This document shows, piece by piece, positions 12,190-22,888 of a DNA stretch of 64,000 nucleotides. The translations under genes and the position numbers were made by a program. A model generated the notes under the pieces. That model was not told the origin of the DNA and did no database searches. It was given only the letters and a program-made list of their open reading frames with translations. Position 1 is the first letter of the stretch, and every line of letters begins with the position of its first letter. The DNA is from Lycium barbarum (taxonomy: Eukaryota; Streptophyta; Magnoliopsida; Solanales; Solanaceae). The stretch is taken from contig NC_083342.1 in the NCBI RefSeq assembly GCF_019175385.1, positions 122,264,376 through 122,328,375 of the forward strand. The letters run 5' to 3'.

Positions 12190-13437
12190 AGATCATGTTT
12201 GGGGACCCTGGAAGATTTCTTTCTTTTGGTAATTGAGGCTGCAAATTTACAATCTTGAATAACCAATAAGCTATTCGCAAAAACATAACCATCTAGAAAG
12301 AGTACTTTCTAGTCTAATTTTCTCAGCTTCATGCGAGTTAAATGAAGAGCTAAAACACATTGGTAACACCATGGTATGCAGTGGCGGAGCCAGGATTTCC
12401 GCCGAGGGGGTTCAAAATATAAAAAAGCAAACATACGAAGAAGCCTAAGGGGGTTCAACATCTACTATATATACATAAAAAATAATTTTAACCTTGTAAA
12501 AACAGTGTTTTTTTCCGCCGAGGAGGTTCAAATGAACACCCTCGGCTCTATGTGGCTCCGCCACTGATGGTATGTGATAAAAATCCTAAAGATCCATCCG
12601 TTCTTTCTAAAGACCTTTCTGTTATGATTTTTATAGAGAGAGATGCAAGCAGCAAGGTAGAAAATATGAATGAAAATCTGTCTCATATAAATTTTATCAA
12701 TTATAAGCCTTTATATGAGCACATAAACAAAGTAGTAGACTCCTCCTCCAACACCTAAAGTATTAGACTTTTTTTTTTTTTTTGATGAAGTAAAGTATTA
12801 GACTCTTACTAAAACTAAGAAACGGAATATTATACTAAATCAACTATTAGCGTCCTTTAACTAAACAACTAATTATTCTAGAAAACCAGTAACAGATGCA
12901 AACATCAACACCTTCCGAATGGGATTTAGGAGATCCAAAAGAAAAGAAAGAAGCCAGATAATGTTTCATATTAACTCCATAACATCCTTCAAACATGACT
13001 TTGCAAGTTCTCTAACACAATTTCTTGATCAATTAGGAAAAAGGAATAATGTCCTGGAAGATTTCTTTCTTTTGGTAATTGAAACTGCAAATTCACATTC
13101 TTTAGATATCCAATAAGCTATTCACAAGAACATAACCATCAGGAAGGAGTATTTTCTAGTCTAATTTTCTCAGCTTCATACAAGGTAAATGGAGAGCTAA
13201 AACACATCGACAACCCTATGGTATGTGATAAAAATCCTATTAAATCAACTATTAGACTACTCCTATAACTAAACAACTAATTATTCTAGAAATCCAGTAA
13301 CAGATGCAAGATCCAACGCCTTAGGAAACCCAAAAGAAAAGTAACAAGACAGATAATGTTTCATATTAACTCCAAAACATCCTTCGAGAATGACTTCCCA
13401 AGTTCTCCAACACATTCTCTTGATCAATTAGCAAGTT
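12190..13437. repeat. Local tandem duplication, two copies of a ~400-bp segment
   Basis: Copy 2 (about 13050-13437) matches copy 1 in two parts, about 12205-12590 and 12825-13040. Shared words include GGAAGATTTCTTTCTTTTGG, TCTAGTCTAATTTTCTCAGC, ACAACTAATTATTCTAGAAA and ATAATGTTTCATATTAACTC. Copy 1 is longer because it contains the MITE at 12379-12566 and an extra stretch at about 12590-12820 with a poly-T run. It lies between the two Agenet coding parts and shows no coding. Confidence 0.75.
12379..12566. mobile_element. hAT-type MITE with perfect 8-bp TSD
   Basis: Perfect 14-bp terminal inverted repeats (CAGTGGCGGAGCCA / TGGCTCCGCCACTG) enclose 188 bp. The 8-bp sequence ATGGTATG lies immediately on both sides (12371-12378 and 12567-12574). 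TIR form and TSD length identify a hAT-derived MITE. The homologous position in the neighbouring duplicate near 13220 carries a single ATGGTATG and no insert. Confidence 0.92.
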
Positions 13438-13599
13438 TTCTCTATGAGTCATAGCACCAGTCATAAGAACCACATTTCTTGGAATTAGACGCTAGCGAGG
13501 TGCTTTCCACGTAAAAATACTGTGTTGTTACTTTATAGTTCTTTATTATTCACCAGCTCATCAAGACACAAGAATATCGGAGAGGAAAAAGGAACATAC

Positions 13600-14130
13600 C
13601 TCCTTATCTTCATTTTCTTGGCCTTCTCCTACTTCGTTAAACGGTGGGGTCCACTCGCCATTAGCCCACTCCCGATGTATCCGCATCTGTGACTCATCAA
13701 ATTCAAGCTGATCTCTTGTTCCTCTAAAGAACACAGAATACCTCCCATTACCCAACACTTCCATAACCACACCTTCCCACCAGCCATCATTGTAATTAGC
13801 ATCCACTTCTTCACTAACCTTAAACTTCCTTTTCTTTTCAGGTGGTGGTCGTGGTCGTAGTTGAATTAAACTCATCGTTTCTTTCAATGGTTTTTTCCCT
13901 CTTTTATCAGCCATTAGTGTTTTGTACTCAACCAAGACACGTAGCTTGTTGTTGTTGTTACTTTCGTCGTCATCGTTGTTGTTTCTTCTTTGTTTCTTGA
14001 GAATGGGGCGTATGACTCTTCCTTCATACCACGCCCCTCGAAAGCCTTCTTCGTCACTGCTGATTTCAATTTCTGTGCCATTTGTGAAGTAAGTGTTGAG
14101 TAACTCCGTTTCATCTTGGTCTTTTACCAT
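13600..14130 (-). CDS. Agenet/Tudor-like (DUF724-type) protein, first exon
   Basis: The exon starts with ATG at 14130 and runs 177 codons to a donor GAG|GTATGT at 13600/13599. It encodes a tandem pair of Agenet domains: residues ~15-100 (GTEIEISSDEEGFRGAWYEG, then an Asn/Asp-rich insert and LRVLVEYKTLM), and ~100-165 (FKVSEEVDANYNDGWWEG, then GRYSVFFRGTRDQLEF). The Asn/Asp run is low-complexity and may vary in length. Agenet domains are plant Tudor-like folds that usually bind methylated histones or act in nucleocytoplasmic roles. The next exon is uncertain: the similar exon at 9764-10214 needs phase 2 whereas this one ends in phase 0, so a missing exon or two separate genes are both possible. 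Read-through past the donor adds only 12 residues before a stop. Confidence 0.8.
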
Positions 14131-14391
14131 GATTCTTGAATTTGAAAAGATTGTTTGGCGGTTATGAGATTTGAATGAGTATATCTTTGTTGGATTTTGG
14201 CGGAGAGAAGATAGGAATTTGGTGAATTATTCACAAAGAGGGGGCTCTACTTGTTGGAAATTGCGGAAAGTATTTTTTTTTTTGGGCTTTGGGGTTTTGG
14301 GGTTTTTCAAGACTCGCTAGGAAGAAGAACGAAGGAGGCTTTTTGAGGTAGGGGTTTTGTAGGAGTTGGGTCTAATTCCTTGATAACTTGA

Positions 14392-14684
14392 CCCACCCGT
14401 ATTTATTTACAACAACAACATATCTGGTGTAATTTTATAGGTGGGAGTCTGGAGAGGGTGGAGTCTATGGTGACTTTATCTCTATTGGGAAGTAGAGAGA
14501 TTCTTTTCGATACACCCTCGGCTCAAAGATCCACCCGTATTTATTTACAACAACAATACACTTGATGTAATTTCATAGGTGGAGTCTGAAGAGGGTGGAG
14601 TGTATGTAGACCTATCGCTGTCTTGGAAGGTAGAGATGTTGTTTCTAATAGACTCTCTACTCAAAGATCCACCCGTATTTATTT
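14392..14684. repeat. Two SINE-like units in tandem, joined by a shared flank
   Basis: Two ~120-bp units (about 14410-14529 and 14547-14665) both begin near ACAACAACA, carry GGTGGAGTCTGAAGAGGGTGG-like and GGAAGGTAGAGA segments, and end in an ACTCAAAG-like tail. The motif CCACCCGTATTTATTT occurs three times: before unit 1, between the units, and after unit 2. That is what recombination between flanking duplications of one SINE-like insert would leave. The unit resembles a common Solanaceae short repeat. Family not assigned. Confidence 0.6.
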
Positions 14685-15554
14685 GTTTGAAATTGTTGGG
14701 GGTGAATTTCTAAGATTTCACCATTATTAAAGAGATGAAGAAGATGAAATGAACTTGGATTTGGAGTCAATTGAAATTCATTTACATTGATTTTGAACAA
14801 AAATCATAGCTTCAGACGAATGAGGCATTGTTATCTTTTTAATTGATTCAGTCATAAAACGTGAAGTACTAAAAGAACTGAGTACGAACAAGTGATTTCT
14901 AATTATTTTGATTAACTCGAATAGGTGAGTTATTTACTATTAGGGCCATGAGATTAGGGCCACGAGGTCCAATGATTAAGTATCACATATTTTATTAAAG
15001 CCCTACATGTGTTATTTCATAATTCCGTTAAAAGGAGAGGTATTTTTAACCCCAAAATTAATGTTAACTGAAATTGGGTCTAATAAGTAGGAGGGGTAAT
15101 TTTAGGGAAAATTATGATGGTTGTCTCTAGACCCATCTAGTTTGCCATTTTTGGCCAACTACACTCAACTTACCCGCTTTGGCCCAATTTGGCTACAGTT
15201 ACAGTAATTTACATCCAACGTTTACAAACAATAAGCTTCCAAAAGTAGGAGGGGCATTTTTAATCCATAAATTTATGTTAAAATAATTATCTTTTTCTCT
15301 TTTACCCCTCCTAGGAGCTCCCTCTCCCCAAGAGCTCCCTCTTTTTGCTCCCTTGATAACTCGAATTTACAATCTTTAATGTGGAGGTGGAGGGTGTTTA
15401 CTTACAATCACGTTAAGGACAATTATCGTCCAATAGTAAAAGGAGCAACCCCTCTTGTCACGTTAAGGACAAATTTGAACCATTTTCAATACGGATTTTC
15501 GACCCTTTTCCGATTTCTAAATTATTGGAATCTCAATTTTAAAGTAATTGGCTA
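14685..15554. other. Non-coding intergenic stretch
   Basis: AT-rich sequence upstream of the DYW PPR gene with no recognisable gene. It contains scattered fragments of the type TAGGAGGGGCATTTTTAA, which look like eroded element ends. Confidence 0.4.
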
Positions 15555-15818
15555 CCCCCTCCGTTCCATAATAAGTGGTGTTATTAGGCTTTTCATTTTG
15601 TTGCAAAATAAGTGGTGCTTTAGGATTTTAAGAAGAAATTGATCTTATTCTTCCAAAATTATCCTTATTTACAAAATCACGAACCATTAATCAACTTTTC
15701 TTTTCTAAGCATTTAATTAGGGATAAGTTAGTAAAAACACTCCTAATTTTCTAGGAGTGAACACTTTCTTTAGGGGTATGCATAAGCAAAAAAATCACTT
15801 ATTATGAAACGGATGAAG
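15555..15818. mobile_element. Stowaway-type MITE
   Basis: The left end CCCCTCCGTTCCATAATAAG and the right end CTTATTATGAAACGGATGAAG are inverted repeats flanked by TA (15553-15554 and 15819-15820). It lies about 340 bp upstream of the PPR start codon. Confidence 0.75.
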
Positions 15819-16156
15819 TATTATTTTAGGTAGCATTTGTTTCATTTTTTATTTTATTTTTTTGGTTGAAAGTAGTAGTATTTGTTTCACACATGAGAGA
15901 AATTGAGGGTGACTAAAATATCCTACCAAAAAATGATGCAAGTGAATGCAATTTAAATTTCTATAGGCCCCCGAGAAATTTCACAATAACAATAACAAAA
16001 CAAGAAAGGCGCGAAAACCAAACTGGAAAAAACCCAAACCCAAATCTCCGATCATCGGACCCAATGCTCCGGCGATATCTCCGGTCACCTCCTCCCTAAA
16101 TTTTTTAACAATCCCTAGCTCATTTCATTACTTTTTATAAACAAGGACATAACTAT

Positions 16157-18544
16157 ATGAATTTGACAAAAGCATGTGCCTGTTCACCCTTCAAGTCAAA
16201 TCTTGTTCAAAACCCCACCTCAAAAGCAACCATAAACCTCTCAATCTTGGAGTTTCTTCTACTAAAATGTCAAAATTACAAACATTTTGGGCAAATTCTT
16301 ACACAAATGATCTCCACTGGTTTCATCAAAGATACATATGCTGCAAGTAGGATTCTCAAGTTTTCCACTGACTCACTTTTGGTTCATGTTAATTACTCTC
16401 ATAAAATCTTTGATTACATTGAACACCCAAATGCATTTATTTGTAATACTATGATGAGAGCTTATTTACAGCGAAATCAGCCTAAAAATACGATCTTTTT
16501 GTACAAATCAATGTTGAAAAATAATGTATGTATTGATAATTATACGTTTCCGCTTTTGGTTCAAGCTAGCACAGTTAGATTGTCTGTAACGGAGGGAAAA
16601 GAGTTTCATAATCATGTTATTAAAATGGGATTTGGGTTGGATGTTTATGTAAAGAACACTTTGATTAACATGTATGCTGTTTGTGAAAACATGGTTGATG
16701 CAAGAAAGGTGTTTGATGGAAGTCCTGTTTTGGATTCGGTTTCGTGGAATTCGATATTGGCAGGATATGTTCAGGTTGGTAATGTTGAAGAAGCAAAAGT
16801 GATTTTCGATAAGATGCCTAGGAAGAATGTAATTGCATCCAATTCTATGATTGTATTGTTGGGTAGGTCTGGTAGGATGAGTGAGGCTTGTCAATTATTC
16901 GATGAAATGATGGAGAAAGATGTGGTTTCTTGGACTGCTTTAATTTCTTGCTATGAGCAACATGGGATGTACACACAGGCCCTGGATTTATTTATGCAAA
17001 TGTGTGCGAATGGCATTTCTATAGATGAGGTTGTTGCGGTAAGTGTGCTGTCTGCATGTGCACACTTGATGGTTGTTCAGACTGGGGAATCAGTGCATGG
17101 ATTGGTAATAAGAGTTGGTTTTGAATCTTATGTTAACCTTCAAAATGCTTTAATCCATATGTACTCTACCTGTGGAGATGTAATGGCTGCACAAAGATTG
17201 TTTGATACGAGTAGTCATCTAGACCAGATATCTTGGAACTCAATGATCTCTGGCTACTTGAAATGTGGCTCTGTGGATAAGGCTAGAAAATTATTCGATT
17301 CCATGCCCGAGAAGGATGTTGTGTCATGGACTACAGTGATTTCTGGTTATGCACAACATGATCATTTCTCGGAGACTTTGGCACTATTTCAGGAGATGCT
17401 GCATGAGGAAAATAAGCCTGACGAAACTACTTTGGTTAGTGTTCTTTCGGCTTGCACCCACTTGTCTGCCCTTGATCAAGGAAAATGGATTCACGCTTAC
17501 ATACGAAAGAATGGGCTCAAAGTGAATATCATTCTTGGTACAACTCTTGTTGACATGTACATGAAATGTGGATGTGTGGAGAATGCATTGGAAGTCTTCA
17601 ATGGAATGGAAGAAAAAGGGGTTTCTACTTGGAATGCTTTAATTCTTGGATTGGCCATGAATGGACAGGTGGAAAGATCACTAGACATGTTTCAGGAGAT
17701 GAAGGAATGTGGTGTAACCCCTAATGAGGTTACTTTTGTTGCAGTTCTTGGTGCCTGTCGACATATGGGCCTAGTAGATGAGGGGCGCTCCTACTTTGAT
17801 GCTATGACCAGATATTACAATGTTGAACCTAATATCAAGCACTATGGGTGCATGGTTGATCTACTTGCGCGTGCAGGGTTGCTCAAAGAAGCTGAGACGC
17901 TTATTGACAGTATGCCTATAGCTCCTGATGTTGCCACTTGGGGTGCTCTTCTTGGAGCTTGCAGAAAACATGGTAGTAGTGAAATGGGAGAGAGGGTTGG
18001 AAGGAAGCTCCTTGAACTTCAGCCAGATCATGATGGATTTCATGTGTTACTGTCCAATATATATGCTTCAAGAGGTAATTGGGATAGTGTTCTGGATATT
18101 AGAGGAGCAATGACACGGCAGGGTGTCGTTAAAGTTCCTGGCTGCAGTATGATTGAAGCAAATGGTGCTGCTCATGAGTTCTTGGCAGGAGACAAGTCTC
18201 ATCCCCAGATAAATGAAATTGAAGAAATGCTGGCTGAAATGGAAAAGCGGTTGAAAGTAATGGGCTATGCTCCAGGCACAGATGAGGTTTTACTTGATAT
18301 TGATGAGGAAGAAAAAGAATGTACCCTGTTTAGACATAGTGAAAAGCTTGCAATTGCTTATGGGCTCATTTCCATTGCTCCTCCAACTCCTATAAGAATA
18401 ATCAAGAACTTACGAATATGTAGTGATTGTCATACAGCAGCAAAACTAATATCAAAAGCGTTTAATCGGGAAATAGTGGTCAGAGATAGGCACCGGTTTC
18501 ATCATTTTAAGAATGGCTCTTGTTCCTGCATGGAATTTTGGTAG
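16157..18544 (+). CDS. DYW-class pentatricopeptide repeat protein (organelle RNA editing factor type)
   Basis: An intronless 795-codon frame starts at ATG 16157 and ends at TAG 18544. Residues ~90-620 are PLS-type PPR repeats with recurring VSWNSILAGY, VVSWTALISCY and LFDEM signatures. They are followed by E/E+ motifs (GCSMIEANGAAHEF) and a DYW deaminase domain at ~700-795. The zinc and catalytic signature is intact: HSE at 727-729, CSDC at 755-758, and the C-terminal CSC region at 789-791. The protein ends Glu-Phe-Trp instead of Asp-Tyr-Trp, a tolerated variation. Such proteins bind single organellar RNA sites and deaminate C to U. The N-terminus is plausibly an organelle transit peptide, but compartment and target cannot be read from sequence. 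The exact ortholog is not assigned. The minus-strand frame at 16508-16894 is a shadow. Confidence 0.93.
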   Translation: MNLTKACACSPFKSNLVQNPTSKATINLSILEFLLLKCQNYKHFGQILTQMISTGFIKDTYAASRILKFSTDSLLVHVNYSHKIFDYIEHPNAFICNTMMRAYLQRNQPKNTIFLYKSMLKNNVCIDNYTFPLLVQASTVRLSVTEGKEFHNHVIKMGFGLDVYVKNTLINMYAVCENMVDARKVFDGSPVLDSVSWNSILAGYVQVGNVEEAKVIFDKMPRKNVIASNSMIVLLGRSGRMSEACQLFDEMMEKDVVSWTALISCYEQHGMYTQALDLFMQMCANGISIDEVVAVSVLSACAHLMVVQTGESVHGLVIRVGFESYVNLQNALIHMYSTCGDVMAAQRLFDTSSHLDQISWNSMISGYLKCGSVDKARKLFDSMPEKDVVSWTTVISGYAQHDHFSETLALFQEMLHEENKPDETTLVSVLSACTHLSALDQGKWIHAYIRKNGLKVNIILGTTLVDMYMKCGCVENALEVFNGMEEKGVSTWNALILGLAMNGQVERSLDMFQEMKECGVTPNEVTFVAVLGACRHMGLVDEGRSYFDAMTRYYNVEPNIKHYGCMVDLLARAGLLKEAETLIDSMPIAPDVATWGALLGACRKHGSSEMGERVGRKLLELQPDHDGFHVLLSNIYASRGNWDSVLDIRGAMTRQGVVKVPGCSMIEANGAAHEFLAGDKSHPQINEIEEMLAEMEKRLKVMGYAPGTDEVLLDIDEEEKECTLFRHSEKLAIAYGLISIAPPTPIRIIKNLRICSDCHTAAKLISKAFNREIVVRDRHRFHHFKNGSCSCMEFW

Positions 18545-20059
18545 CTAATACTCTGTTGTTGGCCTGTAAAGAACTATTATCAAGGTTGTTCAACTTTAAT
18601 GCCTCAATCTTCCTTGCAACATTAACTGGCTAGTGGTCATCATTCATGTATAAACCCTGCACAGGCTCCAACAAGGCTATCATCTCCATTATGGCCAAAC
18701 CTGCATGCTAATTCAATCTTCATTTTGTTGAACCTGACCTTGGATATGGATAGTAAGGCAAGGGCTCTGATGCTTACACTGCTTTTTGGCTCTAAAGCTC
18801 TTTTGGTCTTTCACCCCTCGTGTTCTTATTTTCTGCCGGATCTCCACATATTTCAGATTGTACCATATGATAATCTTAATTAGATTTTGAACTGTAACAT
18901 AAAAGGAACTCATAATCAAAATTGAAATTTTTGGCCACTCACTCTACCAGGTATTTGCATATTGTTGCTATGTTGTAGTCACAATTGCAGTGCAATACTA
19001 CATCACACTGCAGGGACTGGAATAAGTCGTATGTATCTAATAGTGCACTTGAAGGGGCCGCCACCTAAAGTGCAGTGGAAGCTTGTCTTTATAAGCAGCT
19101 TCTTTACGTATTTAATCAAAGTATTTACCCCATTCTTGAAGCTTTATTGAAGCAGAACAGGTGAATAAGATTTAGCATACTGCTGTTATAATGGGTTTAA
19201 ACCTTTGCAACATTTAATATAGACATGCCTATTTCAATTTGGGTACTCAAAGTTAGCTTCACTTACCAGCACTTGTTCACAGAAGAAATAGGACTTCTTT
19301 GGAGTAGTCTGTTTTATATAACAATGCAAGTTGGTTACTTTAAGTTCTTGAACCAGAAGAAACTACCCTGCATTCAAGTCATATAGTTCTTTTGGCACAA
19401 TTTTTGGTGCTACTCAGCTAACCATGTAGTTTGTCACTTGTCAGTAATCGAAGAAGAATTGACCTGTTTCATTGTTTGTTTTCCTGGTTTCTTTACAGTT
19501 GATGGACAAAATGAATTATAGATCTGATTTCCTTACTGAATTGGAGAGACAACCAGAGGCTGTTCATTTTCAGCATACGGAACTAGGGTGACATCTCTAT
19601 GTTATTTTTGCAATACATCGAAGAATTTCTGTAGTAGTTAATGTACAAGTTTATACATATAGGGCGGAAGCAAATGGGTTGGGGCTATCAGTGGAATTAT
19701 GCGGCCAAATGTACCAGCAATACTCTTGTAAAACTGCCATGCAACATGATATTCTTATTTCTCAGAATCACTTTTTTCTCTCTAGATAGAGAATGTTATA
19801 AAGCAGCAAGAAGGTTTCATGATCTTAAGCTTGTATTGATGACATTTTGCTCCCTTTGTAGTTGTATGATGTATATTATCAACTAGGAGAACGAACTTGA
19901 AATTGTACATCTCTACCCAAGGGGGACAAGACTCAAAACTTGAACACTAGCATAGTATCATATGTTCTGTTTTGTTGTTTCACCGCAGCCTATGATTTTC
20001 GTGAATGTCACTTATGTGCCCACCTATCTAGGTGTTGACTGGTGCATGTCGTGAATGAT
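18545..20059. other. PPR 3' flank and intergenic region
   Basis: No coding or repeat that I can support. The first few hundred bases are presumably the 3' UTR of the DYW PPR gene. The region is moderately AT-rich and unusually poor in recognisable transposon ends for this window. Confidence 0.4.
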
Positions 20060-20430
20060 GTTACACTTTTTCCCAAGACAATGGACTATTGCAATTGACT
20101 GGTTCAGAAACATAGCCATTCAACAATACCCTCCAGACCACTACGGACCCAATCTTAACCACCGATGTACAAGTAGAATGTGTTTCACCTCCTAAAGAAT
20201 GGTTATTTTAGTATATGGAACTGAGACTTAGCAATACCACTTCAGCAATTTTCTTCCCAGAATGGCAAAGACAGCAGATGCAGATGCGAATCTGCTCTTA
20301 AGAAATACAAGTTCAAGAAGATCATAGAGTTATTCAATCTTCCCATAATAACAATGTCCCCTCGCCGGATCTTCCAAGAGCATTTTAGAACTTAGAAAAT
20401 TCACTATACTCCAAGTTCAGAGTAATCAAG
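20060..20430 (-). pseudogene. Decayed 3' end of an alkaline/neutral invertase gene
   Basis: This stretch aligns base by base with the last exon and 3' UTR of the invertase gene 4 kb away. 20292-20400 matches 24305-24425 through shared words such as CAAGAAGATCATAG, ATAACAATG, CTTCCAA.AGCATTTTAGA and ACT.CA. 20120-20205 matches 24160-24243 (ACCCTCCAGAC, GTACA.GTA.AATGTGTT, AAAGAATG). Small indels and substitutions destroy the frame, and nothing upstream of the last exon is detectable. The strand is the same as the intact gene. It contains UTR-like sequence, so it is a DNA-level duplicate rather than a processed copy ending at the stop. Confidence 0.75.
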
Positions 20431-20724
20431 AGCTTGATTTCCATGAACTTCACATGTAGTTATGTACTGCATCATGGCAAAGAATGACTTTACTTGGTTA
20501 GGTAACCTACTAGGTCCAGTATCAACTATTGAACAACAGTGATTGCTTATCCTCCCTCAACTTTCTTTAACAGATCTCTTTTTGTATAGAATGCAATGTG
20601 GCTTCTGAAGCAAATGAATCTATCTTCTTTTGCATCGAATTGAATTCAACTGCACCAAAAGAATAAATGAATTATACCAACATAGACAACAGCAAGTCAC
20701 TTTGACCCTCATTGCTGTTACTTT

Positions 20725-22888
20725 TCAAGTTCCATCTTCTAAGTCATGTATAAAGAAGTCCAAATCAGGAATATATAGTGCGTCTCTCATATGTTCAACC
20801 AGCATTTTTACAGCTTCATCAACACAATCCATATGTGAACCCATCTTATCTCCAGCAACAAAACTATAATTCTGATTCTTTATCTCCACCGAACTTCTCC
20901 CAGCCTCTTTCTTGGTAGTCATCCTTCTCATCAACTTCCTCATTTTTGCAGAGTCACCCCATTTACCATCAGCTGCATAGATATTTGACAAAACTACATA
21001 GGTTGCTGCAATTTTTGGTTTCAAAGCCAACACCTTTCTTATAGCCAGCTTGCCCAAATCTGGATGATTGTGTGCTTTACATGCTCCTAGGAATGCTCCC
21101 CAAACAGATTCATCAGGATCAAATGGCATACTCTCTATCAACTTAAAAGCCTCCTCAACTCGTCCAGCACGTCCAAGCAAATCTACTAAGCTCCCAAATA
21201 TCTCCAGATCTGGAGCTATGTTGTAATCACCAACCATTGAGATAAAATACCTTAACCCTTTGTCCACAAACCCAGCATGGCTACATGCATTTAAAACTGC
21301 CACAAATGCTATCCTATCTGGCCTGACTTTAAATTTAACCATCTCTTCAAAAAAGTCAACAGCTTCATTTCCATATCCATGGCTTCCATAACCAATCATC
21401 ATTGAGGTCCACGAAACCAGATTTTTCTTGGGCATTTCATCAAAAATTCTACGTGCACTTGCAATATTGCCAGACTTTGCGTACATGTCTATTAGGGAAT
21501 TGTCCAACTCCAAGTTCCCTCCGAGGCCTCTCTTTATGATTCTTCCATGAATCTGCTCTCCACAACTCAAAATTGCCAAATTGGCCACAGCTGCTATAAT
21601 GCTGGAAAATGTGAAGCAATTAGGGCTGAGACCTTCTGACTCCATACTCGAGTATGTGCTGATAGATTCATATGGATCAGATTTCTCATATCCAGCAATC
21701 AAAGTGTTCCACGTGATTGAATCCCTTTGAATCATATCATCGAAGCATTGCTTTGCATCATTTAAGCTGCTACACCTACAATACATATCTAAAATAGAAT
21801 TCATTACGGGTAGATTAAAATCCAACCCATGTTTGACTATTGCAGCATGAAGTTGCTTCCCATATGTACATGAATGGACCGAGGCACAGGCTCTAACCGC
21901 AATTGAAAAGGTAAATGGGTTTGATTCACCCTCTTCCTGTCCATCCAAAAACACACAAAAAAACATGATAAGTTAGAATAAAATAGCCATTCAATTGCGT
22001 CGACAACTTATTTTTATTGCAGCAACTAGGTAAGGCTTTCACCAGGTCCAAGCACTGATTTACATGTTTATGAGTATCACTTTTTTGAATTTTAAGAGGT
22101 AGCTTTCAAATTAAACTACAAGAAATACCAGCCCAATACATTTTCAAGTCATAAAGGACTTGCTGCAAGTATCACTTCATTCTTTAGAGTAAATGATAAG
22201 AGTCTAGCAACAGATGACACTAAATTTTGTACGCGTTAACAGGCCTTCTGCCCGAAAATATCTAAATACGTACCAATAACATTCTTCTGAAAACATTAAG
22301 CGCCATATAGCCATAACCACGATGAGTATATCCTGCGATTAAAGTAGTCCAAGACACATCATTTTTCCCTCTTATCTCATGAAAAACCGCATACGCTTCA
22401 TCCATATCAACGCAACACGTCGCATAAACATCCAAGAGAGCATTGGAAACATAAAGACTCCCACTCATGCCTTGCTTAAGTACCAAACCATGAACTAAAG
22501 CTCCACGAGACGAAGAGTTTATCCCTTTACAAGCCTTCAATATACAAGATAATGTGAACTCATTGGGGCTCACATTTGTACACCTCATCATCTCACAGAA
22601 AACTACCCAAGCACGTCCATGAAGATTGCATGAAGTGTAACCAGAAATCATGGTTGTCCAAGCAACAACATCTCTTTCAGGCATTTCATCGAACAGTGTA
22701 CGTGCTTCTCTGATTAGACCCCTTTCGAAGTAGGATTTGAGGAGACCAGTGGCTAATATTGAAGGGGGTTTTGGTAAAAATGGTGGGTTTGAATTGGGTG
22801 GGTTGATTGCAGCACAAAGGAGAGAGTTTCTAATTGTTTGAGGAATTTGAGTATAATGAGTTTGGGATACTAGTTTTCTTGCATTCAT
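20725..22888 (-). CDS. PGN: PPR protein, ortholog of Arabidopsis PGN (At1g56570)
   Basis: There are two exons: 22888-22274 (205 codons from ATG) and 21936-20725 (403 codons plus TGA). The donor TTG|GTACGT and acceptor GACAG|GAA join in phase 0, giving 608 aa, close to the ~611 aa I recall for the Arabidopsis protein. PPR repeats run through most of the length (GLLKSYFERGLIREARTLFD, VVAWTTMISGY, NLVSWTSMMIGYGSHGYG), followed by an E/E+ extension around KKEAGRSSVEIKN and no DYW deaminase. The order and wording of motifs match PGN, a mitochondrial PPR protein linked to defence and to germination under salt and ABA. The 337-bp intron splits the repeat region. Downstream lies the invertase relic; upstream lies the intact invertase gene, as expected for this neighbourhood. 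Confidence 0.85.

Noticed and set aside
16508..16894. 128-codon open frame on the minus strand
   Set aside because: It is antisense to the DYW PPR gene, follows its codon pattern and shows no domain.
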